Assembly (NCBI RefSeq): GCF_014396785.1
Contig: NZ_CP060718.1
Span: forward strand, 640,501-704,500
Direction: 5' to 3'
Source: Sphingomonas lutea
GTDB taxonomy: Bacteria > Pseudomonadota > Alphaproteobacteria > Sphingomonadales > Sphingomonadaceae
DNA: 64,000 bases
Part shown: in pieces, positions 46,328 through 55,429 of the stretch
Layout: the number at the start of each line of letters is the position of its first letter
How positions within the stretch are numbered: the stretch's first letter is position 1
Notes under the pieces: generated by a model
Database searches by the model: none
What the model saw: only the letters and a program-made list of their open reading frames with translations
What the model was told of the DNA's origin: nothing
Made by a program: the position numbers and the translations under genes

Positions 46328-48466
46328 ATGATGTTGCGTAAAATCCTGATCGCGGCGAGCGGCCTGCTCCTCGCCACTGCTGCGGTGGCCCAGACGGCGG
46401 CCGGCGACCCCTATCTTTGGATGGAAGAAATCCAGGGCAGCCGCGCACTCGATCAGGTCAAGGCATGGAACGCCGACGCGATGGCGCAACTTACCGCGGT
46501 TCCCGGCTACGAGGCACGCCGCCAACGCGCCCTCACCATCCTCGAAAATCCTGCCAACATCGTGGTGCCGGAGCAGCTCATCGGCGACCGCGTGCTCAAC
46601 CATTGGATCGACGCCGATCATCCGCGCGGGCTGTGGCGGTCCGCGTCGCTGCAATCCTTCATCTCCGGCAAGCCCGACTGGAAAGTGCTGATCGACGTCG
46701 ACGCACTGGGCAAGGCCGAGGGCAAGAGCTGGGTGTAGCACGGTGCCGATTGTCTCGCGCCGGCTTATCGACGTTGCATGGTGTCGCTCAGCCCGGGAGG
46801 CGGCGATGCCGACGTGGTGCGCGAATTCGATCTGACGACGGGCAGCTTCGTGGCAGGTGGGTTCGAGGTACCATTGAGCAAGAACAGCGTCGACTGGATC
46901 GACGAAGATACGCTGCTGGTGGGCTATGCGCATGGCGGGACGAGCGAGACGCGGTCGGGGTATCAGCGGCGAATGACGGAATGGCGGCGCGGAACGCCGC
47001 TCGCCTCGGCTCGCCTGCTCGCCGAGGCAGAGGTCAGCGATATCGGCATATACGCGGGCGAACTGAGCAATGCCGATTCCCGCTGCCCGATGATCTCCCG
47101 GACCCTGGGCTATTTCGATCAACGGCGGCGCGTACGCCGACCTGACGGCCAATGGATCGAGCTGGATGTGCCGGTGAGCGCCGACATGGTGGGGCTGGTC
47201 GGCAATCGCCTGGTGATGAGGATCGAGGAAAAGCTCGGCACTTTTCAACCGGGGACACTGATTGATTATGATTTCGCCGCTTTGCTGGATGGACGCACGG
47301 TTGCACCGCGACTGGTGTTCGCGCCATCGGCGACGCAGGCGGTCGAATCGTCGGCGACGACCGACAATCATCTGTGGATCAAGTTGCTCGACAATGTATC
47401 GGGCAAGTTGATCGCGCTGACGCCGACGGCGACCGGTTGGAGCCAGCGTCCGATCCCGCTCGCGGCCAACAGCACCGTTGCGCTCCTCCCCACCGCCGAC
47501 AAGCAGGACTTGGTCTTCGTGACGGTCGAATCGATGCTGTCGCCGACCTCATTGGCCAGCGTCGGGGCGAACGGCGCGGTCACGCAAGTGCAGGCGCTCC
47601 CGCCGCAGTTCGACGCCAGCAACATGCGGGTCGAGCAGCGCTTCGCAACGTCGAAGGACGGCACGCGCGTGCCCTATTTTCTCGCGCGCCGGAAGGACGT
47701 CCGCGGTCCGGTCAACGTGCTGGTTCATGCATACGGCGGCTTCCAGGCGGCGCAGACCCCGACCTATTTGACCGGCCAGCCCTATCGCTCGGGCCCCCTC
47801 GGCCTGTTCCTGGTCGAGGACGGCAATGCCTATGTCCTCGCCAACATCCGCGGCGGCGGCGAATATGGGCCGTCGTGGCACCGCGGTGCCTTGCGCGAGA
47901 AGCGCCAGAACAGCTTCGACGATTTGGAGGCGGTCGCGCGTGACCTGATCACCACGGGGGTCGCGCGGAAGGACGGGGTAGCCATCTCGGGCCGGTCGAA
48001 CGGCGGCGTTCTTGTCGGCGCAACGATGACCCAGCATCCCGACCTCTACGCAGCGACGATCGTCGGGTCGCCATTGTTCGACATGCAGCGCTATTCGAAG
48101 CTGTCGGCCGGCGCGTCATGGATCGACGAATATGGCGATCCCGACAAAGCCGCCGATTGGGCGTTCATGCGCCGTTACTCGCCCTATCAGAACGTGCGCG
48201 CCGGCGTCCGCTACCCGCCGATGTTCCTGTACCTCTCGACCCAGGACGACCGGGTGCATCCGGGCCATGCCCGCAAGATGGCGGCCAAGCTCAAGGCGGG
48301 CGGCAATCGCGTCTACTATCATGAATATCTGGAGGGCGGCCATTCGGTCGGCGCCGATCGGGAGGAAGATGCGGTGCGCGCCGCGCTCGAATGGGCGTTC
48401 CTGACCAAGGAGTTGCGGCCGACTGCGCAGCCAACGGGCTCCAGCATGGGCGAGCGAGGCCGGTAA
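46328..48466 (+). pseudogene. prolyl oligopeptidase (S9A) gene interrupted by an in-frame amber codon
   Basis: Read through, the gene encodes about 712 residues with a signal peptide (LRKILIAASGLLLATAAVAQ), the propeller domain and the catalytic domain with SGRSNGGVLVGATM (Ser), LSTQDDRVHPGHARKM (Asp) and EYLEGGHSVGADREED (His). At 46736-46738 a TAG follows GKSWV; the next codons (HGADCLAPAYRRCMVSLSPG) continue the family in the same frame. A TGG-to-TAG change would explain it. Either the gene is a recent pseudogene, or the downstream part is translated from an internal start, or amber is read through. Confidence 0.82.
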
Positions 48467-48588
48467 ACGGGCTCGTTTACGTCGAGACGCCAAGGCGAAA
48501 CGACAAGTCGTTGCGGACAGAACAGCCCACCGATTGTCTGCGGGGAAGCTGATGCACATTCTCCCCACTTCACTTGGGGGAGTGGATC

Positions 48589-49110
48589 GTGAAGCGGGCA
48601 TTCGCTTGGATTTTCCTGGGGTTTGTCGCGGCGTCGACATCGGCGCTGCCGGCGACCGCGCGAACGTTTTCGGCAGCGCCATCGCCCGCGCGATTTCTTG
48701 CCGCCCATAATGCCGTGCGTGCGCAGGCCGGAGTGAGGCCGCTTGCCTGGGATCCTGCGCTTGCGCACTCGGCGTCCCTTTGGGCGCGGCAACTGGCCTA
48801 CACCAATCGCTTCGAACATTCTCACCGTCGCGCCCGCCGCGGCGTGGGCGAGAATTTGTGGATGGGATCGCGTGGGGTCTATCCGCCCGAACAAATGGTC
48901 GGGCAGTGGGCGTCGGAGCGGCGCTGGTTTCGGCCCGGCGTATTTCCCGCCGTCGGCAAGCGCGGCTGGGCCGCCGTGTCGCACTATACGCAAATGGTCT
49001 GGCCGACGACCACGCGGATCGGCTGCGCGTTGATCAGCAATGCCCGGTCCGATTTCCTGGTCTGCCACTATTCGCCGGCCGGCAATATCGACGGCCGCTG
49101 GGTCGGCTGA
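48589..49110 (+). CDS. secreted CAP/SCP-domain protein
   Basis: A 173-residue protein from GTG (GGGGGAG six bases upstream) with a signal peptide (FAWIFLGFVAASTSALPATA) and a CAP domain: FLAAHNAVRAQAGVRPLAWD, GVGENLWMG, HYTQMVWPTTTRIGCALI and FLVCHYSPAGNIDGRW. Bacterial CAP proteins are extracellular; the role is unknown. TTAACCATTAAGC lies after the stop. Confidence 0.86.
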   Translation: MKRAFAWIFLGFVAASTSALPATARTFSAAPSPARFLAAHNAVRAQAGVRPLAWDPALAHSASLWARQLAYTNRFEHSHRRARRGVGENLWMGSRGVYPPEQMVGQWASERRWFRPGVFPAVGKRGWAAVSHYTQMVWPTTTRIGCALISNARSDFLVCHYSPAGNIDGRWVG

Positions 49111-49174
49111 AGTGAGGAACCGTTAACCATTAAGCATTAGCTCTCTGCCCGTGGACCTTGGGGAGGCGCGGGGC

Positions 49175-50154
49175 GTGGGGAACATCCGTTATTGGCTGCT
49201 CGGTTTGCAGGCGCTGTTCGTGTTGTGCCTCGCCGCGGTGAGCGACCGCCCGATCCCCTTCGAATTCTCGCGCCCGATGGCGGCGGCGATGTTCATCTGG
49301 TGCTTCGGCCTCGCCTTCCTGGGCTTCCGCTTGTGCTGGGTTCTTGCGCGCGCGGGCAAGCCCGTCAGCCACCTGCCGGGAGCCTTTCGGCAGGAATTTC
49401 CGCTGATCGGCCGCTCGTTCCAATGGGCGATCATTCTTGGCCTCGCCATGGCGCTTCACGGCTGGGGCAAATCGATGATCCCGCACGTGACCGGCGGGTT
49501 CTGGGCCGATCCCTATCTCGCCAACATCGATCACGCGATTTTCGGCACTGATCCGTGGCGATTGGTGCGCAGCGAGTTCATGAGCCCGATCTACGCCAAG
49601 GCCTATGTCAGCTGGTTCGCCATCACTTTCGCCACAATGGGCGTGCTGGCGTTCGGGACCAATCCCGACAACCAGCGCATCCTGACCCTGTATCTCGCGA
49701 CTTTGATCCTCGGGGGACGATCGGCCAGTATGTTCTTCCCTCCGCCGGACCCATTTTCTACGAGCTGGTCGGCTTCGGCCCGCGCTTTCACGAACTGGTC
49801 GCGACCAACGATCCGACCTATTCAGGATTTGCCAAATATCTGTGGCGGCACTTTTCCACCGGGAGCGCCGATATCGGAACCGGGATCAGCGCCATGCCAT
49901 CGATGCACGTATCGATGTCGGTGTGGACAGTGATCGCCGCGCGCGCGATCTGGAAGCCGCTGATGATCCCGGCGATCCTCTATGCGCTGACCGTGTGGCT
50001 GGGCTCGATCGCGTCGGGCTGGCACTATGCCACCGACGGCATCGTCGGCGCGGCAATCGTGCTTTCGCTCCATCATGTGTTGGTCAAGCGGCCGGCGAAG
50101 CGGCGCGAAGCGGCATTGCAGGCGCAGCCGGAGGTGGTGGCTAGCCCGGCCTGA
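49175..50154 (+). CDS. PAP2/Ipt1-like membrane phosphatase-transferase, apparent -1 frameshift
   Basis: The N-terminal frame gives several membrane segments up to ILTLYLATLILGG. At a five-G run (49712-49716) the frame breaks and the next frame continues TIGQYVLPSAGPIFYELVGF and carries the PAP2 motifs SAMPSMHVSMSVW and GSIASGWHYATDGIVG. The combined length, 980 bases, is one short of 327 codons. The conserved His residues are all in the second part. The GTG at 49175 has GGGGAGG upstream. The layout resembles inositolphosphotransferase/Aur1-like PAP2 proteins, which act on lipid head groups. Confidence 0.82.
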
Positions 50155-50575
50155 CGTCGCCGGGCGGCAGGTCGATCTTCGCCCCGCCCGCATGATGCTT
50201 GTCGAGGTGGCGCTTGATGATCCGCAAGTTGCGGCTGTTCGACCGAAAGAAGAAATCGGGGATCGCACCGACCCACGGGATCATTCCCAACAGCCAGTCG
50301 ACCCCGATGTTGCCGCCCATGCGCGCCAGATGCCACTTCGACATGCCAAGATTGCGCGCTTCCCAGGCAAGATAGCTGCCGATGACCGCGCCGGCAGTGC
50401 TGCCGAGGAAGGGCACGAGATCGAGGATCACGTCGAGGCCGACCGCGCGGTTGGTGCCGGGGATGACGAACAGGCGTTCCAGCACGCGTTCCAGCGTTTC
50501 GACGCGCTGACGAACCGACTGCGGATCGGATGGCAAGCTGCTGAACGGCGAGCGGCCCGGCATGGGTTCTGGCAT
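50141..50575 (-). CDS. DUF4112 membrane protein
   Basis: A 144-residue protein with VIPGTNRAVGLDVILDLVPF and WLLGMIPWVGAIPDFFFRSN, matching DUF4112. The third of three consecutive ATGs is best placed behind GGGAGG. It overlaps the stop of the binding-protein gene upstream and, convergently, the PAP2 gene by 14 bases. Confidence 0.82.
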   Translation of the reverse strand: MPEPMPGRSPFSSLPSDPQSVRQRVETLERVLERLFVIPGTNRAVGLDVILDLVPFLGSTAGAVIGSYLAWEARNLGMSKWHLARMGGNIGVDWLLGMIPWVGAIPDFFFRSNSRNLRIIKRHLDKHHAGGAKIDLPPGDVRPG

Positions 50576-50577
50576 CA

Positions 50578-52059
50578 TCATCCTCCCGTGCTGAGCGGCT
50601 GCCCAAGGTCGGTTAAAGTATGGCGCGCCTGCCGGTTCCCGGCAAAGCCCGTGATCTGCGGCGACACCAGCGACCAGCGGATCGGTGCGGTGAGCGGAAT
50701 GAACAGCTGACGATCGTCGATCAACGCCGCCGCTTGCAGCAGCAGCGCATAGCGCTGGGCCGGGACCTGCGTTTCGCGCGCGGCATCAAGCAGAGTATCG
50801 ACCTCTTCATCGCAACGCGGCGCGACGCCGCAGCGGAAGTTGCGCAGGAACCAGGCCGGGGATGTCGACGGCGCAACCGCGTCGATGAGGCGAAAGTCCG
50901 CGTTCCGTCCGTTTTCGGCGCGTTCGACGGTTAGGCCGAGCACTCCCCAGTCGCGCGATAGAAGCGCGAGTAGCCGATCCGCGCCAGGGCCCTCGGGCAG
51001 CAGAACGCGGACGACGCGCCGTTCGTTGTCGCCGAACATCTGCGCAGCCTGCGCGATCAACGCGGGACGGCGTTCCTGAATCGGGATGCCAAGCCATGAT
51101 GGCTGGACCACCGCCGAAATGCCGTCCAGTCCCGGCTCCAGCACCGTCGCTCGCCCGTTGAGCCCGGGAACGTTGAGCAAGGCGACAAGCGCCGAACGGT
51201 CGATGGCTTGGCTCAACAGGCTGAGCGCCTGCGGATCGCTATAGGGTCCATCGGCCGTCGCCGGGGCGAGCCCGAACAGGCCGGAGGCCGGGTCGAACCG
51301 CAGGCTGCCGCGCGGCAGACGGGCCGCTTGCGCCCAGGGCAAGTGGCTAAACGTGCCACCCAGCACCATCTGAGCGTCACCGCGGGCGAAGGCGCTGATG
51401 GCCTCGCGCGGTTCGGCATGACCGAGCAGCACTTCCTCGCGCCGGCTGAGCTCGCCGTCGGCGCCCATGATCTCCCGCACAAGACGGATATCGCCGTTGG
51501 GCGGGGCAGCAGGGTCGATCGCGAACGGCCCCGTCCCATGGCCATCACGGAGGATGGCGAATTCAGGTTGGGCCAGCAAGGCAAGCAGGTTGGGGCGGGG
51601 CGCGTGAAGGCGGATCTCGATCACCCGGTCGGTCATGGCGACCACGTCGTCGATGGCCCCCAGCGTGTCTTTCAGGGGGTTCTTGCTTCGGCTGTTCAGC
51701 TGTCGCTTGAGCGCACGTGCGACCTGCTGCGCGGTGATCTTGCGCCCGTCGGGCCATTGCGCGCTGGCGATGCGAAAGATGTAGCTGCGCCCGTCGTCGC
51801 TGACGTTCCATCGCTCCGCCAGGCCCGCGACAACGTTCCCTCCCGCATCCAAGCGGACGAGGCCTTGCGCGACTTCGCCGAGCAACAGTCCGTCCGCGTA
51901 GGATAAGGGTTCCTGGCTCGGATCGCGAACTTTGGGCGGGTCACCGATGACGAGGACGCGGATGTCGCCGCGTACCTCGTCCTCGCACGCGGAGGCCAGA
52001 ACCGAGAGCGCGCCAAGCGCAAGCCACGCAAACGCGCGCCGAAGAGACAAAGCGGGCAT
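50578..52059 (-). CDS. family 5 extracellular solute-binding lipoprotein
   Basis: A 493-residue protein with a lipobox (LSVLASAC) and the peptide/opine-binding fold: LVRLDAGGNVVAGLAERWNV, SYIFRIASAQWPDGRKITAQ and a C-terminal lobe. Binding proteins of this family deliver peptides or metal chelates to ABC importers. No permease or ATPase gene is nearby. Confidence 0.85.
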   Translation of the reverse strand: MPALSLRRAFAWLALGALSVLASACEDEVRGDIRVLVIGDPPKVRDPSQEPLSYADGLLLGEVAQGLVRLDAGGNVVAGLAERWNVSDDGRSYIFRIASAQWPDGRKITAQQVARALKRQLNSRSKNPLKDTLGAIDDVVAMTDRVIEIRLHAPRPNLLALLAQPEFAILRDGHGTGPFAIDPAAPPNGDIRLVREIMGADGELSRREEVLLGHAEPREAISAFARGDAQMVLGGTFSHLPWAQAARLPRGSLRFDPASGLFGLAPATADGPYSDPQALSLLSQAIDRSALVALLNVPGLNGRATVLEPGLDGISAVVQPSWLGIPIQERRPALIAQAAQMFGDNERRVVRVLLPEGPGADRLLALLSRDWGVLGLTVERAENGRNADFRLIDAVAPSTSPAWFLRNFRCGVAPRCDEEVDTLLDAARETQVPAQRYALLLQAAALIDDRQLFIPLTAPIRWSLVSPQITGFAGNRQARHTLTDLGQPLSTGG

Positions 52060-52150
52060 TGCGCCGGTTTACCCGCAAGCCTCGGTTCAGCAAGCGTCTG
52101 GATATATCGCTCCGGGTGTTTTACTAATGTAAAGCACTAACGGGATGTGA

Positions 52151-54136
52151 GTGAGGGGCTTGGCCGAACGGGATCTGATCTGGAGCCGTGATGGGACGCC
52201 CGTCGAGGAGCTGCCCGATCCGTTCACGCTTCCGCCGGTCGAGCCGGTTACCGAACGCAAGCGGCGGCGACGCTGGCCGATGGTGCTGTACGTGGTCTTT
52301 GGCGTGCTCGCGCTGTTGCTGGCGTGGCTGATCGTGACGGCACCCCTGTCGCGCGCACTCGAGCCGCTTGAGGATCCCGCGCTGCTCATCCTGACGTCGG
52401 AGGGGCGTCCCATTGCACGGCGCGGGGCGATCAAGGAATCGCCCGTGGAAGCCGCCAAGCTCGATCCGCTTACGACTGCCGCGTTCGTCGCCATCGAGGA
52501 TCGCCGCTTCTACCGCCATTGGGGCGTCGATCCGCGCGGTATCGGGCGCGCAATGGTCGCCAACATGCGCGCCGGTGGTGTCCGTCAGGGTGGCAGCACG
52601 TTGACCCAACAACTGGCCAAGACCAGCTTCCTCTCGAGCGATCGCAGCCTGAAGCGAAAGGCGCAGGAAGTGATCATCGCCTTGTGGCTGGAAGCATGGC
52701 TCACCAAGGACGACATCCTTTCCCGCTACCTGTCGAGCGTTTACTTTGGCGACGGCGTCTATGGCCTTCGCGCCGCTGCCAAACATTATTTCAACCGCGA
52801 GCCTGAGCGGCTGAGCCTGGCTCAGTCCGCCATGCTGGCGGGCGTGGTGCAGGCGCCGTCGAGGCTTGCGCCGACCCGGAACCTGGAAGGCGCACGCAAG
52901 CGCAGCCGGCTGGTTCTCCGAGCGATGGCCGACACGGGCGTGATCAGCCGCGCGCGAGCGGATCAGACGAATAGTGCAAGGCCGGTCGCGCACAGTTCGC
53001 GCGTGCCCACGGGCACCTATTTCGCGGATTGGGTCGCTCCGGCCGCAAGCCAGGCGTTCGGATCCGACTTTGGCGAGGTGCGGGTCAACACTACGCTCGA
53101 CGCCGATCTGCAGCGTCTTGCCGTACGCGCCATCAGCCGTGCTCCACTGGCTGATGCGCAGGCGGCGCTGGTCGCGATGCGCCCCGACGGCCGCGTCGTC
53201 GCGATGATCGGCGGCCGAAGCTACAAAAACTCGCCGTTCAACCGGGCGACCCAGGCTCGGCGACAACCCGGATCGGCGTTCAAGCTGTTCGTCTATCTCG
53301 CCGCCCTGCGCGCAGGCTGGACCCCGGACAGCATGATCGAGGATTCGCCGATCACCATCTCGGGTTGGACACCGGTGAATAACGATGGCGTCTATCGCGG
53401 CGAATTGTCGCTTCGAGAGGCGTTCGCGCGGTCGAGCAACGCGGCCACGGTGCGGTTGTCCGAAGCAGTCGGGCGCGGGAACGTGATCCGCGCTGCGCAA
53501 GACTTGGGTATCACTGCGCGGCTGCCGAACACGCCCAGCCTCGCGCTCGGGACAGCAGGCATCAGCTTGCTGGAGCTGACGTCGGCTTATGCGGCAATTG
53601 CCTCGGGACGCTACCCGATCGCTGCCCGCGGCTTGCCCGTCCAACGGCCCGACGAAGGACTTTCGGCGTTCTTCCAGCGCGCCGGCATGCTGAATGAACA
53701 GCGTGACCGCAGGCCGATGCTGGATCTGCTCTTCGCCGCGGCCAACAGCGGCACGGGTCGGCGCGCAGCGCTACGGACCCCGACCTTCGGCAAGACCGGG
53801 ACGACGCAGGAAAACCGCGATGCCCTGTTCGTAGGTTTTGCCGGAAATCTCGTGGTTGGCGTCTGGGTCGGCCGCGACGACAACAAGTCCCTGGGCAAGT
53901 CGATCAGCGGGGGCACCCTGCCGGCCCAGATTTGGCGCAATTTCATGGCGCCTGCCGTCGCCATCGACGGTCAGCGCGGCCCGGACCTGCCCGAAGAATT
54001 CCGTGCGCCGCGGCTCGACGAGCCTCGCCCCAGCGAGCGGGAACAGGAGAGCCCCATCCCACCGGAATGGAGCGACCGCACGAGGGAGCTTCGGGAAATC
54101 GGCGAAAAGCTGCGGGAGATGCTTGAACATCTTTAG
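52151..54136 (+). CDS. class A penicillin-binding protein (transglycosylase/transpeptidase)
   Basis: A 661-residue protein with one membrane segment (WPMVLYVVFGVLALLLAWLI, about residues 42-61). The GT51 domain has AIEDRRFYRHWGVDPRGIGR and GGSTLTQQLAKTSFL. The transpeptidase domain has the SxxK in QPGSAFKLFVY, SSNAA and KTGTTQ. It synthesises and cross-links peptidoglycan. The start may be GTG 52151 or TTG 52160. It lacks the C-terminal domain of PBP1C. Confidence 0.91.
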   Translation: MRGLAERDLIWSRDGTPVEELPDPFTLPPVEPVTERKRRRRWPMVLYVVFGVLALLLAWLIVTAPLSRALEPLEDPALLILTSEGRPIARRGAIKESPVEAAKLDPLTTAAFVAIEDRRFYRHWGVDPRGIGRAMVANMRAGGVRQGGSTLTQQLAKTSFLSSDRSLKRKAQEVIIALWLEAWLTKDDILSRYLSSVYFGDGVYGLRAAAKHYFNREPERLSLAQSAMLAGVVQAPSRLAPTRNLEGARKRSRLVLRAMADTGVISRARADQTNSARPVAHSSRVPTGTYFADWVAPAASQAFGSDFGEVRVNTTLDADLQRLAVRAISRAPLADAQAALVAMRPDGRVVAMIGGRSYKNSPFNRATQARRQPGSAFKLFVYLAALRAGWTPDSMIEDSPITISGWTPVNNDGVYRGELSLREAFARSSNAATVRLSEAVGRGNVIRAAQDLGITARLPNTPSLALGTAGISLLELTSAYAAIASGRYPIAARGLPVQRPDEGLSAFFQRAGMLNEQRDRRPMLDLLFAAANSGTGRRAALRTPTFGKTGTTQENRDALFVGFAGNLVVGVWVGRDDNKSLGKSISGGTLPAQIWRNFMAPAVAIDGQRGPDLPEEFRAPRLDEPRPSEREQESPIPPEWSDRTRELREIGEKLREMLEHL

Positions 54137-54279
54137 CGAGCCGCGGGATATTAACGTCTGGCAACCCGGCACCTTAAGTCTTTTTCAACCACTGGTCCCT
54201 TAGGACGGCGTCAACCTCAGCGGGGAATTGCGGAGGTGGGGGAGCAATCCCGTTTGGAAGATCTTGAGGAGGACCAGAG

Positions 54280-54438
54280 ATGGCCAAGTTCCTGAAGCTG
54301 ATTAAGAACTCGAAGGGCGCGACCGCCATTGAGTATGGCCTGATCGCGGCCCTCATTGCCGTCGCCGCCATTGCTGCGATGCAGAACATCGGCACCAAGC
54401 TCGGCACGACGTTCAACAACGTTTCGAACGAGCTCTAA
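54280..54438 (+). CDS. Flp/Fap family type IVb pilin
   Basis: A 52-residue pilin: KFLKLIKNSKGATAIEYGLI, then a hydrophobic helix AALIAVAAIAAMQNIG and a short polar tail. The G/A-T-A-I-E-Y motif is the Flp prepilin processing and assembly signature (cleavage before ATAIEYG-like residues). GAGGAGG precedes the ATG and a strong terminator follows. No tad/cpa assembly genes are in the window. Confidence 0.92.
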   Translation: MAKFLKLIKNSKGATAIEYGLIAALIAVAAIAAMQNIGTKLGTTFNNVSNEL

Positions 54439-54465
54439 GCGCCAGCCGCTTAGGCCGACAAAAGG

Positions 54466-54502
54466 AGCGGCGGTGCCGAAAGGCGCCGCCGCTTTCTTTT
54501 TG
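54466..54502 (+). terminator. rho-independent terminator after the Flp pilin gene
   Basis: AGCGGCGGTGCC pairs with GGCGCCGCCGCT across a GAAA loop, followed by TTCTTTTTGTT. Confidence 0.93.
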
Positions 54503-54637
54503 TTAAATCGTGTCTGTTACCGCACAGTCTCATTCGAAAATCATTGCCGATGCAGCGGTTTGCGAAGAGACGAGGGACGCGGAACCATTGTTGTGCACTT
54601 GCGATCATCCCGGCCAAATGTCAGTCCTGCCGCCCTC

Positions 54638-54976
54638 ATGATGCGGGCGGTCATCCTTGCGTTGGCGTTGGGCTTTGCGGGTTCGGCTGCCCTTGCCGCG
54701 TCGCGTCCACCGCTGCACGACCCCGTTTCGCTGAACATCGGACTGGCCTGCCAGTGGCAGCAAAAGTGCATGCGCTCGCAGCAAAAAGCGATGAAGCGCG
54801 CGCTTAGCTACGTGAAGAAGTCGGAACCGCCGACGTGGCGCATCCACATGTGCAACCGCAATGCTTCGCGCAAGCGCGGGCGTGTTGACTGGGTCGGATT
54901 CGAAAACTGCATCCGCAACGCGGCCCTGGTCCCGCAGAGGCAGGCGCCGAAGCGGCGGCCGCGACGGATTGCCTGA
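54638..54976 (+). CDS. small secreted basic protein of unknown function
   Basis: A 112-residue protein with a signal peptide (MRAVILALALGFAGSAALAA), four cysteines (LACQWQQKCMRS, HMCNRN, FENCIRN) that could form two disulfides, and a very basic C-terminus (RQAPKRRPRRIA). No family is recognised. A second ATG follows the first directly. Confidence 0.6.
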   Translation: MMRAVILALALGFAGSAALAASRPPLHDPVSLNIGLACQWQQKCMRSQQKAMKRALSYVKKSEPPTWRIHMCNRNASRKRGRVDWVGFENCIRNAALVPQRQAPKRRPRRIA

Positions 54977-55048
54977 TCAATTGAACGACCCGCGCGGGCG
55001 TGCGTTTCACGCACATCCCACCATCGCGACAAGGGTCACAAAACAGGA

Positions 55049-55405
55049 ATGCACGCGTTCATCATCGAAGATGATTATCTAATCGGGCAGTCGCTCCGCG
55101 ACATGCTCGAACGGCTCGGCTTCACCAGCTTCAGCTTCGCTCGGTCCGAAGACGCCGCAATCATGGGTGCGACCGCGCAGCAAATCGACCTTATCACCGC
55201 CGATGTGCGCCTTCTTCCTGGCGATGGCTTGGCCGCTGTCGAGGCGATCAGTGCCAAACAGCACGTGCCTGTGGTCTTCATCACGGGCTATGCGGACGAA
55301 CTCATCGACCGCGCGCCCGATGCCATCGTCGTTCAGAAGCCGATCAAGCAGGAGGAATTGGAAGACGCCGTCCGCCACGCGATGTCGCCGGGGCAGGTAC
55401 GTTAA
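55049..55405 (+). CDS. single-domain response regulator
   Basis: A 118-residue receiver with no output domain: acidic pocket IIEDDY, phospho-acceptor Asp in LITADVRLLPGDG (about residue 52), and the Lys of VVQKPIKQEE. It would relay or buffer phosphate. It is next to two hybrid kinases on the opposite strand, a plausible source of phosphate. Confidence 0.9.
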   Translation: MHAFIIEDDYLIGQSLRDMLERLGFTSFSFARSEDAAIMGATAQQIDLITADVRLLPGDGLAAVEAISAKQHVPVVFITGYADELIDRAPDAIVVQKPIKQEELEDAVRHAMSPGQVR

Positions 55406-55429
55406 GCTTCCATCCGCGTTCGCTGCTTT

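Noticed and set aside
49111..49150. CtrA binding site (TTAACCATTAAGC after the CAP gene)
   Set aside because: The spacing does not fit the TTAA-N7-TTAA consensus and the evidence is only a half-site match.
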